Of a stretch of 64,000 nucleotides of DNA, positions 44,655-53,101 are shown in pieces (position 1 is the stretch's first letter; the number at the start of each line of letters is the position of its first letter). The position numbers were made by a program, and so were the translations under genes. Below the pieces are notes generated by a model. The model saw only the letters and a list, made by a program, of their open reading frames with translations. It was not told the origin of the DNA and searched no databases. The stretch is from Terrabacter sp. Root85 (lineage in GTDB: Bacteria; Actinomycetota; Actinomycetes; Actinomycetales; Dermatophilaceae), in assembly GCF_001429185.1 (NCBI RefSeq), contig NZ_LMIW01000013.1:248202-312201 (forward strand), written 5' to 3'.

Positions 44655-45380
44655 TCAGAGCCGGCGCAGGACCGCCGTGACCTTGCCGAGGATCGTCGCG
44701 TGGTCGCCGTCGATGGGCGAGAAGTCGGGGTTGTGCGGCATGAGCCACACGTGCCCGTCGGTGCGCTTGAACGTCTTGACCGTCGCCTCGTTGTCGAGCA
44801 TCGCGGCCACGACGTCGCCGTTCTCGGCGTGCTGCTGCTGGCGCACGACGACCCAGTCACCGTCGCAGATCGCGGCCTCGACCATCGAGTCGCCGTTGAC
44901 CTTGAGCAGGAAGAGGTCACCCTCGCCGACGAGCTGCCGCGGCAGCGGGAAGACGTCCTCGACGACCTCCTCGGCCGTGATCGGCACGCCCGCCGCGATC
45001 TGGCCGAGCACCGGGACGTAGGACGCCTCGGGGCGGGCGTCGCCCGAGTCGGTCTCGGTGTCGTAGTGGTCGCCCCGCGGACGTGGCGCGGTCGGGTCAC
45101 CGCCGCGGTAGCCGAGCTCCTCGGCCTTCGCATCGGGCGAGACGACCTCGAGGGCCCGCGGCCGGTTGGGGTCGCGGCGCAGGTAGCCCTTGGCGACCAG
45201 GGCATTGAGCTGGTGGGAGACGCTCGACGGGCTGGCGAGGCCGACGGCGTCGCCGATCTCGCGCATGCTCGGCGGGTAGCCGCGCCGGTCGACGGAGTTG
45301 CGGATGACCTCGAGCACCCGCCGCTGGCGGACGGTGAGACCGTCGCCGGTCTCGCGATCGGGAAGCTCGGTCACGCCCAT
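44655..45380 (-). CDS. lexA: LexA repressor
   Basis: 241 residues. N-terminal winged helix ([56 protein letters not shown] in pieces), linker, then the self-cleaving domain with the cleavage bond Ala130-Gly131 in GQIAAGVP and the Ser165/Lys202 dyad in NGDSMVEA and ATVKTFKR. It represses the SOS regulon and cleaves itself when RecA filaments form. Three SOS-type boxes lie upstream, 118 bp or more from the start, in the region shared with the LysM gene; LexA therefore probably regulates both. Confidence 0.95.
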   Translation of the reverse strand: MGVTELPDRETGDGLTVRQRRVLEVIRNSVDRRGYPPSMREIGDAVGLASPSSVSHQLNALVAKGYLRRDPNRPRALEVVSPDAKAEELGYRGGDPTAPRPRGDHYDTETDSGDARPEASYVPVLGQIAAGVPITAEEVVEDVFPLPRQLVGEGDLFLLKVNGDSMVEAAICDGDWVVVRQQQHAENGDVVAAMLDNEATVKTFKRTDGHVWLMPHNPDFSPIDGDHATILGKVTAVLRRL

Positions 45381-45497
45381 GGTGTCCCCTTCGTCGGCTC
45401 GTCAGTCCGCGTCGTGACGCTGGGTGTGCGGCCAGTGTCAGTGGTGGCTGGTGAGGTCTGTGGTGTGAGGAAAGACTACGCAGTTCGAACACAGTTG

Positions 45498-45513
45498 CCA
45501 AACACCTGTTCGA
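45498..45513. promoter_or_regulatory. SOS box A (LexA site) in the lexA-LysM region
   Basis: The 16-mer CCAAACACCTGTTCGA agrees with TCGAAC-N4-GTTCGA at 10 of 12 fixed positions. Confidence 0.6.
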
Positions 45514-45530
45514 TGCGTGTCTCGACTTCA

Positions 45531-45546
45531 TCGAACATACGTGCTA
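45531..45546. promoter_or_regulatory. SOS box B (LexA site)
   Basis: TCGAACATACGTGCTA matches the consensus TCGAAC-N4-GTTCGA at 10 of 12 positions; its left half is perfect. Confidence 0.55.
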
Positions 45547-45566
45547 CAACTCGTACAGACGTTCTA

Positions 45567-45582
45567 TCGAACACGTGTTCGC
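45567..45582. promoter_or_regulatory. SOS box C (LexA site) before the LysM gene
   Basis: TCGAACACGTGTTCGC matches at 11 of 12 positions and lies 26 bp before the LysM gene start. It is the strongest of the three sites. Confidence 0.8.
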
Positions 45583-45608
45583 CAGATCAGGAGCAAGGGG
45601 AGGTCACC

Positions 45609-46022
45609 ATGAGCGCCATCGTCCTCGAGGCCGTTCGTCAGCCGCACACCGAGGAGCCCGCGCGGTCGCAGCCGACCGGTCGGCCCCGTCTCGTCCTCGT
45701 CCCCACCGGGCCGGAGGCCGCTCGTGCGGCACGTGCCGCGAGGCCGCCGATGCGCCTGACGTGTTTCGGTCGCCTCGTCGTGACGCTCCTCGTCGCGGGC
45801 GTCGTCTCCCTCCTAGGCGTCGGACTCGCCGGTCAGCTCGCGTCGGCCACGGGCGAGCCGCGCACGATCACGGTCCGGTCCGGCCAGACCCTGTCGGGCA
45901 TCGCCGCCCGCGAGCTGCCTGAGCTGACCGCGGCCGAGGGTGTCGTCGAGCTGCAGATCGCCAACGCGCTCAGCACCACCTCGATCCACGCCGGCCAGCA
46001 GCTCGTCGTCCCGGGTCGCTGA
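45609..46022 (+). CDS. SOS-controlled LysM membrane protein (ChiZ/DivS-like division suppressor candidate)
   Basis: 137 residues: a cytosolic basic N-terminus, one membrane helix (LVVTLLVAGVVSLLGVGLAGQL) and a C-terminal LysM domain (TITVRSGQTLSGIAARELPELTAAEGVVELQIANALSTTSIHAGQQLVVPG) that binds peptidoglycan outside. Its ribosome site GGGGAGGT precedes ATG 45609. The gene is divergent from lexA, with three LexA boxes between them. In mycobacteria the LysM protein ChiZ (Rv2719c) and in corynebacteria DivS occupy this place and block division after DNA damage; the same role is inferred here. Confidence 0.82.
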   Translation: MSAIVLEAVRQPHTEEPARSQPTGRPRLVLVPTGPEAARAARAARPPMRLTCFGRLVVTLLVAGVVSLLGVGLAGQLASATGEPRTITVRSGQTLSGIAARELPELTAAEGVVELQIANALSTTSIHAGQQLVVPGR

Positions 46023-46158
46023 CCCGGGGCCTCCTGGGCCGGCCGAGGACGTATGCCGTGTGTCCGGCTGCGCCCGTCCCGGCCCTTCCGATCCGCCGCG
46101 TTGGCTCCACCTTCAGCGGCTGGCGGTAGCGGCGCTTCGACCCCGCCGTTCCTGCCCC

Positions 46159-46191
46159 GGACGCCGCACCCCTGACGGGGGTGCGGCGTCC
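46159..46191 (+). terminator. Hairpin terminator after the LysM gene
   Basis: 14-bp stem (46159-46172 with 46178-46191), loop TGACG, no U-tract. It sits in the 267-bp gap between the LysM gene and the WXG-like operon. Confidence 0.75.
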
Positions 46192-46289
46192 TGCTGTGCC
46201 CGCACCTGCCGTTCCCGACCCCTGTGGATGACGGGCTCGAGTCCTCGGACGCCTTGCCTAGCGTGGCTGTCCTCGGAAGGGAGCAGGGG

Positions 46290-46595
46290 ATGCGCTACGA
46301 CGTGGACACCGACGCGCTGCGCGACGACGCCGCCTCGGTCGGCGAGGTGCTCGCGCGGGTGCAGCGGCTGAGGATCGGCGACGAGCTGCGGCCACTCGGT
46401 GGGGCGATCCCCGGTGGTCGTGTCGCCGGCGGGCTCGGCCGGGTCGCTGCGGCGTGGGAGGCGCGGCTGGCCGGGACCCGCTGGGAGCTGCGCGAGCTGG
46501 GCCGCTGCCTCGCCGCGGCCGCCGACACCTACGACGCCGTCGAGCAGGCGTCTCGGCAGGCCCTGCGGTCGTCGTCGTCCGGCGGCACCCCATGA
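46290..46595 (+). CDS. Small helical WXG100/ESX-like protein
   Basis: 101 residues, predicted as two helices: RYDVDTDALRDDAASVGEVLARVQRL and a second helix containing the AAWEARLAGTRWELRELGRCLAAAADTYDAVEQA segment. The length, two-helix shape and C-terminal YDAVE (YxxxD/E-type signal as in type VII substrates) resemble WXG100 proteins, although the WxG turn itself is not present in its usual place. ATG 46290 follows GGAAGGGAG. A TAGCGT near 46258 could be its -10 box. It overlaps the next gene by 4 nt (ATGA). Confidence 0.6.
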   Translation: MRYDVDTDALRDDAASVGEVLARVQRLRIGDELRPLGGAIPGGRVAGGLGRVAAAWEARLAGTRWELRELGRCLAAAADTYDAVEQASRQALRSSSSGGTP

Positions 46596-48373
46596 GACCT
46601 GGTGTGGCGGGTGCCGGTGCTCCGCTGACCATGACCGTCGCCGACGTCCGGGCCTGCCGACCGCAGTCCCTGCTCGAGGTGGGCCGGCGCCTCGAGGAGC
46701 ATCGCCTCCGGGTCCTCGGACTCGCGGAGCTCGTGCTGTGGCGTCGCTCCGCCGCACCGCGCTGGTCAGGCGCGGCCTCCTCGGCGGCCGCCGACCGCTA
46801 CGGCCTCGTCGTCGCCGGCCTCGGAAGGCTCGCGGGGAGCATCGCGGTGACCGGTCACGCGGTCGGGCACGCCGCGGCCCGTCTGCAGTCGGCGCTCGAC
46901 CTCGTCGGTCGCGCCGACCGTCGGGCCGCCGACGAGGGTGCCTGGGTCGACGGCGAGGGTCGGCTCTTCCTTCCCGTGCGGGCGTCGCTCGGAGACCTTG
47001 TAGGCGAAGCGCACCGGGCACGGCTCGACGAGCTGTTGAGGGTCGAGGTGCACTCCTGTCTGGCGCGGGCCCGACAGGCCGCGAGCCAGACCGACGACGA
47101 GCTGTGGAGAGGGCTGCTGACCGCTGCCCGTGGCGCGACGGCGTCTCCGGGGACTGCCGCGCAGCTGGTCCCGCAGCTGCCACCTCCGCCGGCGGGACCC
47201 TCGACGAGTGCCGGGGTCGGCGGTCACGTGTTCGCCTCGGCCGCCTGGTGGCGGTCCCTGACCGACGAGGAGCGACGCCGCGCTACCCGTGAGCGGCCGG
47301 ACTGGGTGGGTCCTCGCGACGGGGTGCCGGCCGCAGCTCGCCACGAGGCCAACCTCGTCCTGCTCGGCCGAGCGGAGCAGACTGCCTGGACCCGCGAGCG
47401 GGAGGCGCAGCGGGCGGCGTCTGCGAGCAATGCCGCCGAGCGCACCCGTTCGGCCGAGCACGTGGCGGCCCTGCAGGCGGTGCGCGACGTGCTCGGGCGT
47501 CGCGACGGTGGACCCCGGCGTCTGCTCCTCGTCGATGCGAACGGACCCGACGTCAAGGCGGCCGTCGCGATCGGCGACGTCGACCGGGCCGAGCACGTCG
47601 TCACGTTCGTCGGCGGCCTGTCGACCATGGTCGGGGCCGATCTCCGGCGCTACGACGACACCTTCGTGCGGATGCGTTCGGAGGCCAAGGCGGTGGCGCG
47701 CGGTGAGGACGTCGCACTCGTGACGTGGATGGGCTACGACGCGCCGCAGGTCCACGAGATCATCACGTCGGTCGACCGGAACGTCCTCAACGGCAAGCTG
47801 GCCCGCGACAACGCCGGCGCGCTGGCCGACTTCGTGACCGGTGTCGAGGCCTCCCGTGACCGTCCGGCCCACCAGACGGTCTGGGCCCACTCCTACGGCG
47901 GCACTCTCGCCGGCCACGCCTCGCTTCGCACGAGTGCGATCGACGACGTCGCCGTCTTCGGTGCGCCCGGCCTGCCGTTCTCGGACGTGGCGCACACCGC
48001 CCTCAAACCCGGCTCCCTCAACGTCCTCGGCGCGGTCGGGGACGACGTGTTCGCCTACGGCTGGATGGTGCACGGCACGGCGCCGGCGGACGTCGTGGGC
48101 GCGAGCCGGCTCTCGACCTTCGCCCTCAAGCAGACCGGGACCGGCTGCAACCACTGGCTCCACCCACGATCCGACTTCGTCGACGTCCGTCGCACCTCCG
48201 CCGGTCACTCCGACTACCTCCGGGCCGGCACCGACAGCGCGCGCAACCTCGTCGCCGTGGCGGCCGGTCGTCCCGACCTGCGGGTCTTCCAGGGCATCGA
48301 CGAGAGGGCGTGCACGACGACCGGACCGAGCCTCGGGACCGACCCCCTGAGCTGGCCGAGGCTCGTCCCGTGA
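46592..48373 (+). CDS. DUF1023 alpha/beta-hydrolase protein with helical N-terminus
   Basis: 593 residues. The first 280 are Ala/Arg-rich and helical, starting with a WXG-like stretch (LLEVGRRLEEHRLRVLGLAELVLWRR, WSGAASSAAADRYGLVVAGLGRLAG). The C-terminal domain is the DUF1023 hydrolase: LLVDANGPDVKAAVAIGDVDRAEHVVTFVGGLST, the nucleophile Ser in WAHSYGGTLAG (GxSxG-like) and the final His in RTSAGHSDYL. No signal peptide is visible, so export, if any, could depend on the ESX-like partner encoded just upstream. It overlaps the genes on both sides by 4 nt. Confidence 0.8.
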   Translation: MRPGVAGAGAPLTMTVADVRACRPQSLLEVGRRLEEHRLRVLGLAELVLWRRSAAPRWSGAASSAAADRYGLVVAGLGRLAGSIAVTGHAVGHAAARLQSALDLVGRADRRAADEGAWVDGEGRLFLPVRASLGDLVGEAHRARLDELLRVEVHSCLARARQAASQTDDELWRGLLTAARGATASPGTAAQLVPQLPPPPAGPSTSAGVGGHVFASAAWWRSLTDEERRRATRERPDWVGPRDGVPAAARHEANLVLLGRAEQTAWTREREAQRAASASNAAERTRSAEHVAALQAVRDVLGRRDGGPRRLLLVDANGPDVKAAVAIGDVDRAEHVVTFVGGLSTMVGADLRRYDDTFVRMRSEAKAVARGEDVALVTWMGYDAPQVHEIITSVDRNVLNGKLARDNAGALADFVTGVEASRDRPAHQTVWAHSYGGTLAGHASLRTSAIDDVAVFGAPGLPFSDVAHTALKPGSLNVLGAVGDDVFAYGWMVHGTAPADVVGASRLSTFALKQTGTGCNHWLHPRSDFVDVRRTSAGHSDYLRAGTDSARNLVAVAAGRPDLRVFQGIDERACTTTGPSLGTDPLSWPRLVP

Positions 48374-49053
48374 CCTCGTTCGACGACGACCCGACCCGCT
48401 TGTTCAACGGGATGGCCGGGTCCGCCCGACGCGATCGCCTCGTCGCGTGGGCGTGCGGGTGGCTCGCGGTGCTCCAGGCTCTGCCCTACGTCGCGGTCGG
48501 CTGGATCACCGACGGCGGGACGGCTGCCGGCGACGGTGCCCTGGACGCGTTGTCGCCCACTGCGCTGCTGGGCGTCGTCGGCTTCGGCGTCGTCCTGGCG
48601 GTTGCGCTGTCCCGGCCGGGGATGCAACCGCTCGTCGACGCAGGCGTGGAGGTCGACGACACGGGCGGCCCCCTCCTGCCGACGCGCCCGACGTGTGCGA
48701 CGTGGACGACCGGGTCCGTCGTGCCGCGGTTGCGGTGGGCCGCCTTCGCGGCCGTGGCCGAGGTGGCGACCGTCGCCGGAGCAGCCCTGCTCGTGAGCGC
48801 CGAGAGCTCAGGAGCCTTCTCCGTCGGGGACGCTCTCGACGACGGTTCCGCCCTCTGGACCTACGTCGCCACGGTCGTGCAGGTGCTCCTCATGGATGTC
48901 AGGGCACCCACAGCGTTCCTCGTCGCGCTCGTCGTCCTCGCCCGGGCGCGACGTCCGGTCAGTCGCCGCCGGGACCGTCGTGCTCGTCCCGACGGGGGAG
49001 CTCGGCCGGCAGCTCGAACCACACGTCCGTACCCGGACCGTCCACCGAGCTGA
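48370..49053 (+). CDS. Membrane protein of the WXG/DUF1023 operon
   Basis: 227 residues from GTG 48370, overlapping the hydrolase stop by 4 nt. Four to five hydrophobic segments (LVAWACGWLAVLQALPYVAVGWI, LLGVVGFGVVLAVAL, WAAFAAVAEVATVAGAALLVS and VQVLLMDVRAPTAFLVALVVLA) followed by an Arg-rich tail. The last 95 bp overlap the 3' end of the histidine kinase gene on the other strand, which explains the odd Arg/Pro-rich tail. No known family is recognised. Confidence 0.6.
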   Translation: MTSFDDDPTRLFNGMAGSARRDRLVAWACGWLAVLQALPYVAVGWITDGGTAAGDGALDALSPTALLGVVGFGVVLAVALSRPGMQPLVDAGVEVDDTGGPLLPTRPTCATWTTGSVVPRLRWAAFAAVAEVATVAGAALLVSAESSGAFSVGDALDDGSALWTYVATVVQVLLMDVRAPTAFLVALVVLARARRPVSRRRDRRARPDGGARPAARTTRPYPDRPPS

Positions 49054-50227
49054 TCCCGATCGACCCACCGTGAGCCTCGATGATGCGCTTGACCGTGGCC
49101 AGGCCGATGCCGCTGCCGTCGACGGACGTCTCGACGCGGTTGAAGAGGCCGAAGACCCGCTCACGGTCGGCGGCCGAGATGCCGATCCCGTTGTCGCGCA
49201 CCGAGAGACGCCACGAGCCGTCGATCCGCACCGCCGAGATCTCCACGACGGGCGCGACGCCGGGGCGGGCGTACTTCACCGCGTTGGACACGAGGTTGAG
49301 CAGCACCGAGTAGAGCTGCTGCCCGTCTGCGGGCAGGGTCGGCAGTGCCCCCGTCGTGACGGTCGCCGACCGTGCGGTGAGCGTCGGGTCGAGGTCCTCG
49401 AGCACCGAGGAGAGCACGTCGTCGAGGTCGGTGTCGCTGCGGTGCAGCTCGGCTCCGACGCGGGCGTGGGCGAGGATCTGCTCGATCATCCCGGCCATGC
49501 GCGTGGCGGAGCGAAAGGCCGTGGCGACGAGGCGTTCGGACCACTCGTCCTCGGCGACCGCGGGCTGCTGGCCGAGCATCTCGGTGCTCGCCATGATCGC
49601 GGTGAGCGGCGTGCGCAGGTCGTGGCTCACCTGTCCGGCGAAGACCGACAGAGCCTCGTTGGACCGGTGGAGCTCGTCCCTCGTCTCGGTGAGCGCCGCG
49701 AGCGAGTCCTCCAGCTCCCGGGTGCGCAGGCGCAGCTCGAGGACGTCGACGACGCGCTCGGCGATGGCGACGAGGGCCTCCTCCTGTGCTTCGTCGAGCG
49801 CGCGTGGCTGGGAGTCGAAGACGCAGAGGCGACCGATGATGACGCCGTCCGGCGTGGTCAGTGGCGCTGACGCGTAGAAACGGACGGTCCCGAGGACGCC
49901 CGTCACGAAAGGGTTCTCGCGGAACCGGGCGTCGAGGCTGGCATCGGGCACGACGACGCGGTCGGTGTGCTCGAGCACCGCGGCGCACATCGAGTCCTCG
50001 CGGGCACAGATGGCGGCGGCGAAGCCGGTCGTGGCGATCTGCTGCTGGTGGGTCGCGGTGATGAGGTTGATCGCAGCCCGGGGGACGGCGCACACCTGCG
50101 CCGCGATGTCGACGAGGGCCTGCAGCTCGCGCTCGGGAGCGTTGCCGAGCACGTCATAGCCCGCCAGTGCGTCCTCGCGTCGCCGGGTCGGGTCGAGGAC
50201 GTCCGCTGATGATGTCCGGTTTGTCAC
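48959..50227 (-). CDS. GAF-domain sensor histidine kinase
   Basis: 422 residues, soluble. GAF domain at about residues 30-175 (LVDIAAQVCAVPRAAINLI, DSMCAAVLEHTDRVVVPDASLDARF, FYASAPLTTPDGVIIGRLCVFD), then HisKA with VFAGQVSHDLRTPLTAIM (phospho-His) and HATPase (LLNLVSNAVKYA, VRDNGIGISAADRERVFGLFNRVE, GSGIGLATVKRIIEAHGG). No response regulator gene is adjacent, so it is an orphan kinase. It overlaps the convergent membrane-protein gene by 95 bp. Confidence 0.88.
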   Translation of the reverse strand: MTNRTSSADVLDPTRRREDALAGYDVLGNAPERELQALVDIAAQVCAVPRAAINLITATHQQQIATTGFAAAICAREDSMCAAVLEHTDRVVVPDASLDARFRENPFVTGVLGTVRFYASAPLTTPDGVIIGRLCVFDSQPRALDEAQEEALVAIAERVVDVLELRLRTRELEDSLAALTETRDELHRSNEALSVFAGQVSHDLRTPLTAIMASTEMLGQQPAVAEDEWSERLVATAFRSATRMAGMIEQILAHARVGAELHRSDTDLDDVLSSVLEDLDPTLTARSATVTTGALPTLPADGQQLYSVLLNLVSNAVKYARPGVAPVVEISAVRIDGSWRLSVRDNGIGISAADRERVFGLFNRVETSVDGSGIGLATVKRIIEAHGGSIGISSVDGPGTDVWFELPAELPRRDEHDGPGGD

Positions 50228-50308
50228 GATGGGAAGACTCTGTCATGACGGCGTGCGGGGCAAGCACCCGGGCCTGCCGCGTCACGTTCTCGGCATCACC
50301 GAAGTCAT

Positions 50309-50322
50309 ACAAGAACTCTTGT
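50309..50322. promoter_or_regulatory. Palindromic operator candidate ACAAGA-AC-TCTTGT
   Basis: A perfect 6-bp inverted repeat with a 2-bp spacer, 33 bp before the ArsR-like gene start. It fits the size of an ArsR-family operator and could give autoregulation of the regulator-exporter pair. Confidence 0.5.
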
Positions 50323-50354
50323 GCAAAAGCCGGTGCCCGCCCGAGGCTGGGTGC

Positions 50355-51005
50355 ATGCCACGACGCACCGCCTCCGAGCGCCATGCCGCCACGAGCCCCG
50401 CCTCCACCGACACGCTCGGCAGCGAGACGGGCAACGCCCTGCTCGACGTGCTCACCGCCTTCCACCATCCGACCCGCCGCTGGCTGTGCGAGCTGCTGGC
50501 CGTCGAGGGCCCCGCGACCGTCGGTCAGCTGGCACGGCGCACCGGCCTGGCGGTCGGATCGGTGAGCCACCACCTCGGCACGCTGCACCGTTACGGCTTC
50601 GTCGAGCCGGCGCCCGAGCTGGCCCGAGACACCCGGGAGAGCTGGTGGCGCAGTCGTCCCCGACAGCTCTCGTGGGACGCGACCGACTACGGCGAGGGGA
50701 CCGTCGCGCGGCGGATCGCCGGGGCGGCTGAGGCCGAGAACTTCCGGCACCACGTGCGCGCGGTCCAGCGGTGGCTCGCGGAGGGCGAGTCGGCACCGGC
50801 CGAGGTGCGGCACGCGTCGGTGGCGACCGACACCCTGGCGGCCGCCACCGTCGACCAGATGGGCGAGCTGAGCCGTCGGCTCACTGCGCTCGTCGTCGAG
50901 TGGAGCGAGGAGTGCCGCGCCGACGTGGAGGTCCACCCCGACGCCGAGCGTCTGCCGGTCCGGGTCTCGGCGCGCGTCTTCCCGAGCGGACCGGTGAAGC
51001 CGTGA
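50355..51005 (+). CDS. ArsR-like winged-helix regulator
   Basis: 216 residues from ATG 50355. The N-terminal domain is a winged helix with NALLDVLTAFHHPTRRWLCELLAVEGPATVGQLARRTGLAVGSVSHHLGTLHRYGFVEPA, the ArsR/HTH_20 pattern; the C-terminal half is helical and may bind an effector. No metal-binding Cys cluster is seen. The frame is open to 50229, but the palindromic site lies in that part. The stop overlaps the MFS gene by 4 nt (GTGA), so it probably controls that exporter. Confidence 0.85.
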   Translation: MPRRTASERHAATSPASTDTLGSETGNALLDVLTAFHHPTRRWLCELLAVEGPATVGQLARRTGLAVGSVSHHLGTLHRYGFVEPAPELARDTRESWWRSRPRQLSWDATDYGEGTVARRIAGAAEAENFRHHVRAVQRWLAEGESAPAEVRHASVATDTLAAATVDQMGELSRRLTALVVEWSEECRADVEVHPDAERLPVRVSARVFPSGPVKP

Positions 51006-52267
51006 GCGCCGGCACCGGGCCGGCGCGGGTCTCGGCGTCCCCACCCGCCACCGAGCCGTCCCTCATCGGCGCTGCGCCACCGCCCGTCACCCGCGACCGG
51101 ATGGTCCAGGCCTGGGTGGGCGCGATGGCGCTGTCGTGGTTCGGCGACGCCGTGTGGACCGTGGCGCTGGCCTGGACCGCCGTGCACACCTTGTCGCCGA
51201 CCATGGCGGGCGTGGTTCTGGGCGCCGAGACGCTGCCGCAGGCCGTCTTCGTCCTCCTCGGCGGGGTCATCGCCGACAGGTGGGACACCCGGCGCATTCT
51301 CGTCACCGGACGGCTCGTCCAGGCGGCGGTCCTGCTCGGCGGCGCAGCCGCGTGGGCCGCCGGGGTCAGGGGCGCACCTCTCCTCGTCACGATGGGTGTC
51401 TTGCTCGGGACCGCCACCGGGCTCACGCTGCCGGCCGGGGCGACGCTCGCCCGCCAGCTCGTGCGCCCTGAAGACCTCGCGACCGTGAGTGGCTGGAACC
51501 AGATCGGCGGCCGCGTCGCGCGCCTGCTGGGTGCGCCCGTGGGAGGTGTCGCGGTCGCGGCGATCGGCCCTGCCGGGGCCATGCTGGCGAATGCCGTCAC
51601 CTTCGCCGCGATCGCCGCCGTCCTCGCGGGCGTGGTGCGCCCGCGCTACCGGATGCCCCGGCTGCCCCACGCGTCGTGGACGGCCAGCCTGAGGGACGGG
51701 GCGGCATACCTGCGCGGGGACGAGTCGGCCCGACTGCTCGTCCTCGGGCTCGCGGCCCTCAACGTCTTCGTGTCGCCGGTCATCGCCCTCGGGATCGCCC
51801 TGCGGGTCAGCAGCTCCGGCTGGGGGCCGGGCTGGCTCGGCGCCGCCGAGGCGGCGTTCGCCGTGGGGGCGATCTCCGGCAGCGTCGTCGGCATCCGGTC
51901 GCGGGTGGCCCGCCCGGCTCGCGCCGGCTTTGCCGCCCTCGTCGGGCAGGGTGTCTGCATCGCGGGCACCGGGGTCGGCTCGCGCGCCGTCCTGTCGGCG
52001 TCGATGCTCCTCATCGGGGTCGCGGCGGGTGCAGCGTCGGTGTGGCTCTCGGGGACGTACCAGCGCACCATCGCGCCGAGCCACCTCGGGCGCGTCTCGT
52101 CGGTCTCGAGCCTCGGCGACATGGCGCTGGTGCCGCTCGCGATCCCGGCCTTCGGTGCGCTCGCGGCGGGCACCTCGGTCCTCACGGCCGCCGTCGTCTT
52201 CGGCGCGGCGATGTCGGTGCTCTGCCTGTGGTTCGCGACCCGACCCGGCATCGCGCGGCTGAGCTGA
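51002..52267 (+). CDS. MFS transporter (EnterobactinS/MFS_3-like exporter)
   Basis: 421 residues, twelve hydrophobic helices after a 30-residue Pro/Ala-rich head. MFS motif A appears as GGVIADRWDTRRILVTGRLVQA, and the family feature ATVSGWNQIGGRVARLLGAPVGGVAVAAIGPAGAMLANAVTF is of the MFS_3 group. GTG 51002 overlaps the regulator stop, giving a regulator-exporter operon under a palindromic site. It likely exports a toxic or signalling small molecule; the substrate is unknown. Confidence 0.86.
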   Translation: MSAGTGPARVSASPPATEPSLIGAAPPPVTRDRMVQAWVGAMALSWFGDAVWTVALAWTAVHTLSPTMAGVVLGAETLPQAVFVLLGGVIADRWDTRRILVTGRLVQAAVLLGGAAAWAAGVRGAPLLVTMGVLLGTATGLTLPAGATLARQLVRPEDLATVSGWNQIGGRVARLLGAPVGGVAVAAIGPAGAMLANAVTFAAIAAVLAGVVRPRYRMPRLPHASWTASLRDGAAYLRGDESARLLVLGLAALNVFVSPVIALGIALRVSSSGWGPGWLGAAEAAFAVGAISGSVVGIRSRVARPARAGFAALVGQGVCIAGTGVGSRAVLSASMLLIGVAAGAASVWLSGTYQRTIAPSHLGRVSSVSSLGDMALVPLAIPAFGALAAGTSVLTAAVVFGAAMSVLCLWFATRPGIARLS

Positions 52268-52397
52268 GCGACGGGCGCGTGCTCTGCCCTCCCGGAACGT
52301 CTTTCCTCGTCTTCGTCGAATGCCTACCCGCACGCTCCGACGAGGGCTACCGTCGAAGGGCCGGCCCGCGAGTGGGCCACGAGGTGGGAGGCACTTC

Positions 52398-52826
52398 ATG
52401 AGCCTGAAGGACTCGCTCTGCGCCGTCGAACTCTTCTGCGAGCTGCCCGACGACCTCGTCGAAGAGGTGATCGCGCGCGGCTCCACGGTGAAGGTGGGCC
52501 CCGGCGTACCCGTCGTCAAGCAGGGCGACCGGGGCGCCGGCATGGTGATGCTGCTCGAGGGGACGGCCGACGTCGACGTCGACGGCCGAGGAGTCGGCTC
52601 GCTGTCGAAGGGTGACTACTTCGGTGAGATGTCGCTCATCGACGGGTCGGGGCGCACGGCCACGGTCACGAGTGGCCCCGACGGACTCAGTGCCTTCCGG
52701 CTCTCGCCCGCCGCGTTCACCGACCTCATCGACCAGCACCCGCACACCGCCGTCCTGCTGCTGAAGGGGCTCGTCACCCGCGTGCGCCAGCTCGAGGTGC
52801 AGCTCGGCGAGGCCGCGGCTCGCTGA
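52398..52826 (+). CDS. Cyclic-nucleotide-binding domain protein
   Basis: 142 residues forming one cNMP-binding domain: LFCELPDDLVEEVIARGSTVKVGPGVPVVKQGDRGAGMVMLLEGTADVDVDG, then the phosphate-binding cassette GDYFGEMSLIDGSGRTATVTSG (GE...RTA, with Arg in place), and a final helix. No DNA-binding domain follows, so it is a stand-alone regulator domain. ATG 52398 is preceded by GGTGGGAGG. The 130 bp before it hold TACCGT near 52349, a possible -10 box. Confidence 0.82.
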   Translation: MSLKDSLCAVELFCELPDDLVEEVIARGSTVKVGPGVPVVKQGDRGAGMVMLLEGTADVDVDGRGVGSLSKGDYFGEMSLIDGSGRTATVTSGPDGLSAFRLSPAAFTDLIDQHPHTAVLLLKGLVTRVRQLEVQLGEAAAR

Positions 52827-52930
52827 CCGACGGCGCCACCCGACCCCGCGCACCGGGCCGGGTCTCACGGCCGTGGTGCCCGGAGGGGCCCGATCGTCGC
52901 GGTCGCGGCCAGGCGGCATACGCTCGTGAA

Positions 52931-52978
52931 CCCGTAGATGGGGGAGTGGGCGGCGCCGGCCACCCCTAGATGTTGGGG
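52931..52978 (+). promoter_or_regulatory. NrdR-box pair I
   Basis: Two 16-bp sites, CCCGTAGATGGGGGAG (52931-52946) and CCCCTAGATGTTGGGG (52963-52978), with centres 32 bp apart. The spacing of three helical turns and the TAGATGTT core (complement of AACATCTA) fit tandem NrdR boxes. They lie 340-390 bp before nrdR. Confidence 0.55.
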
Positions 52979-53101
52979 ATGGATGCCTCGCGACACGCCG
53001 GGACGCCTGGGACTGGAGTGACGTTTGTGCAGGTCAGGGACGCGACGCGCCGGACCTCGCGCACGTGCTTGCGATCGGGGTCACACCATGCCTACAGTTA
53101 C

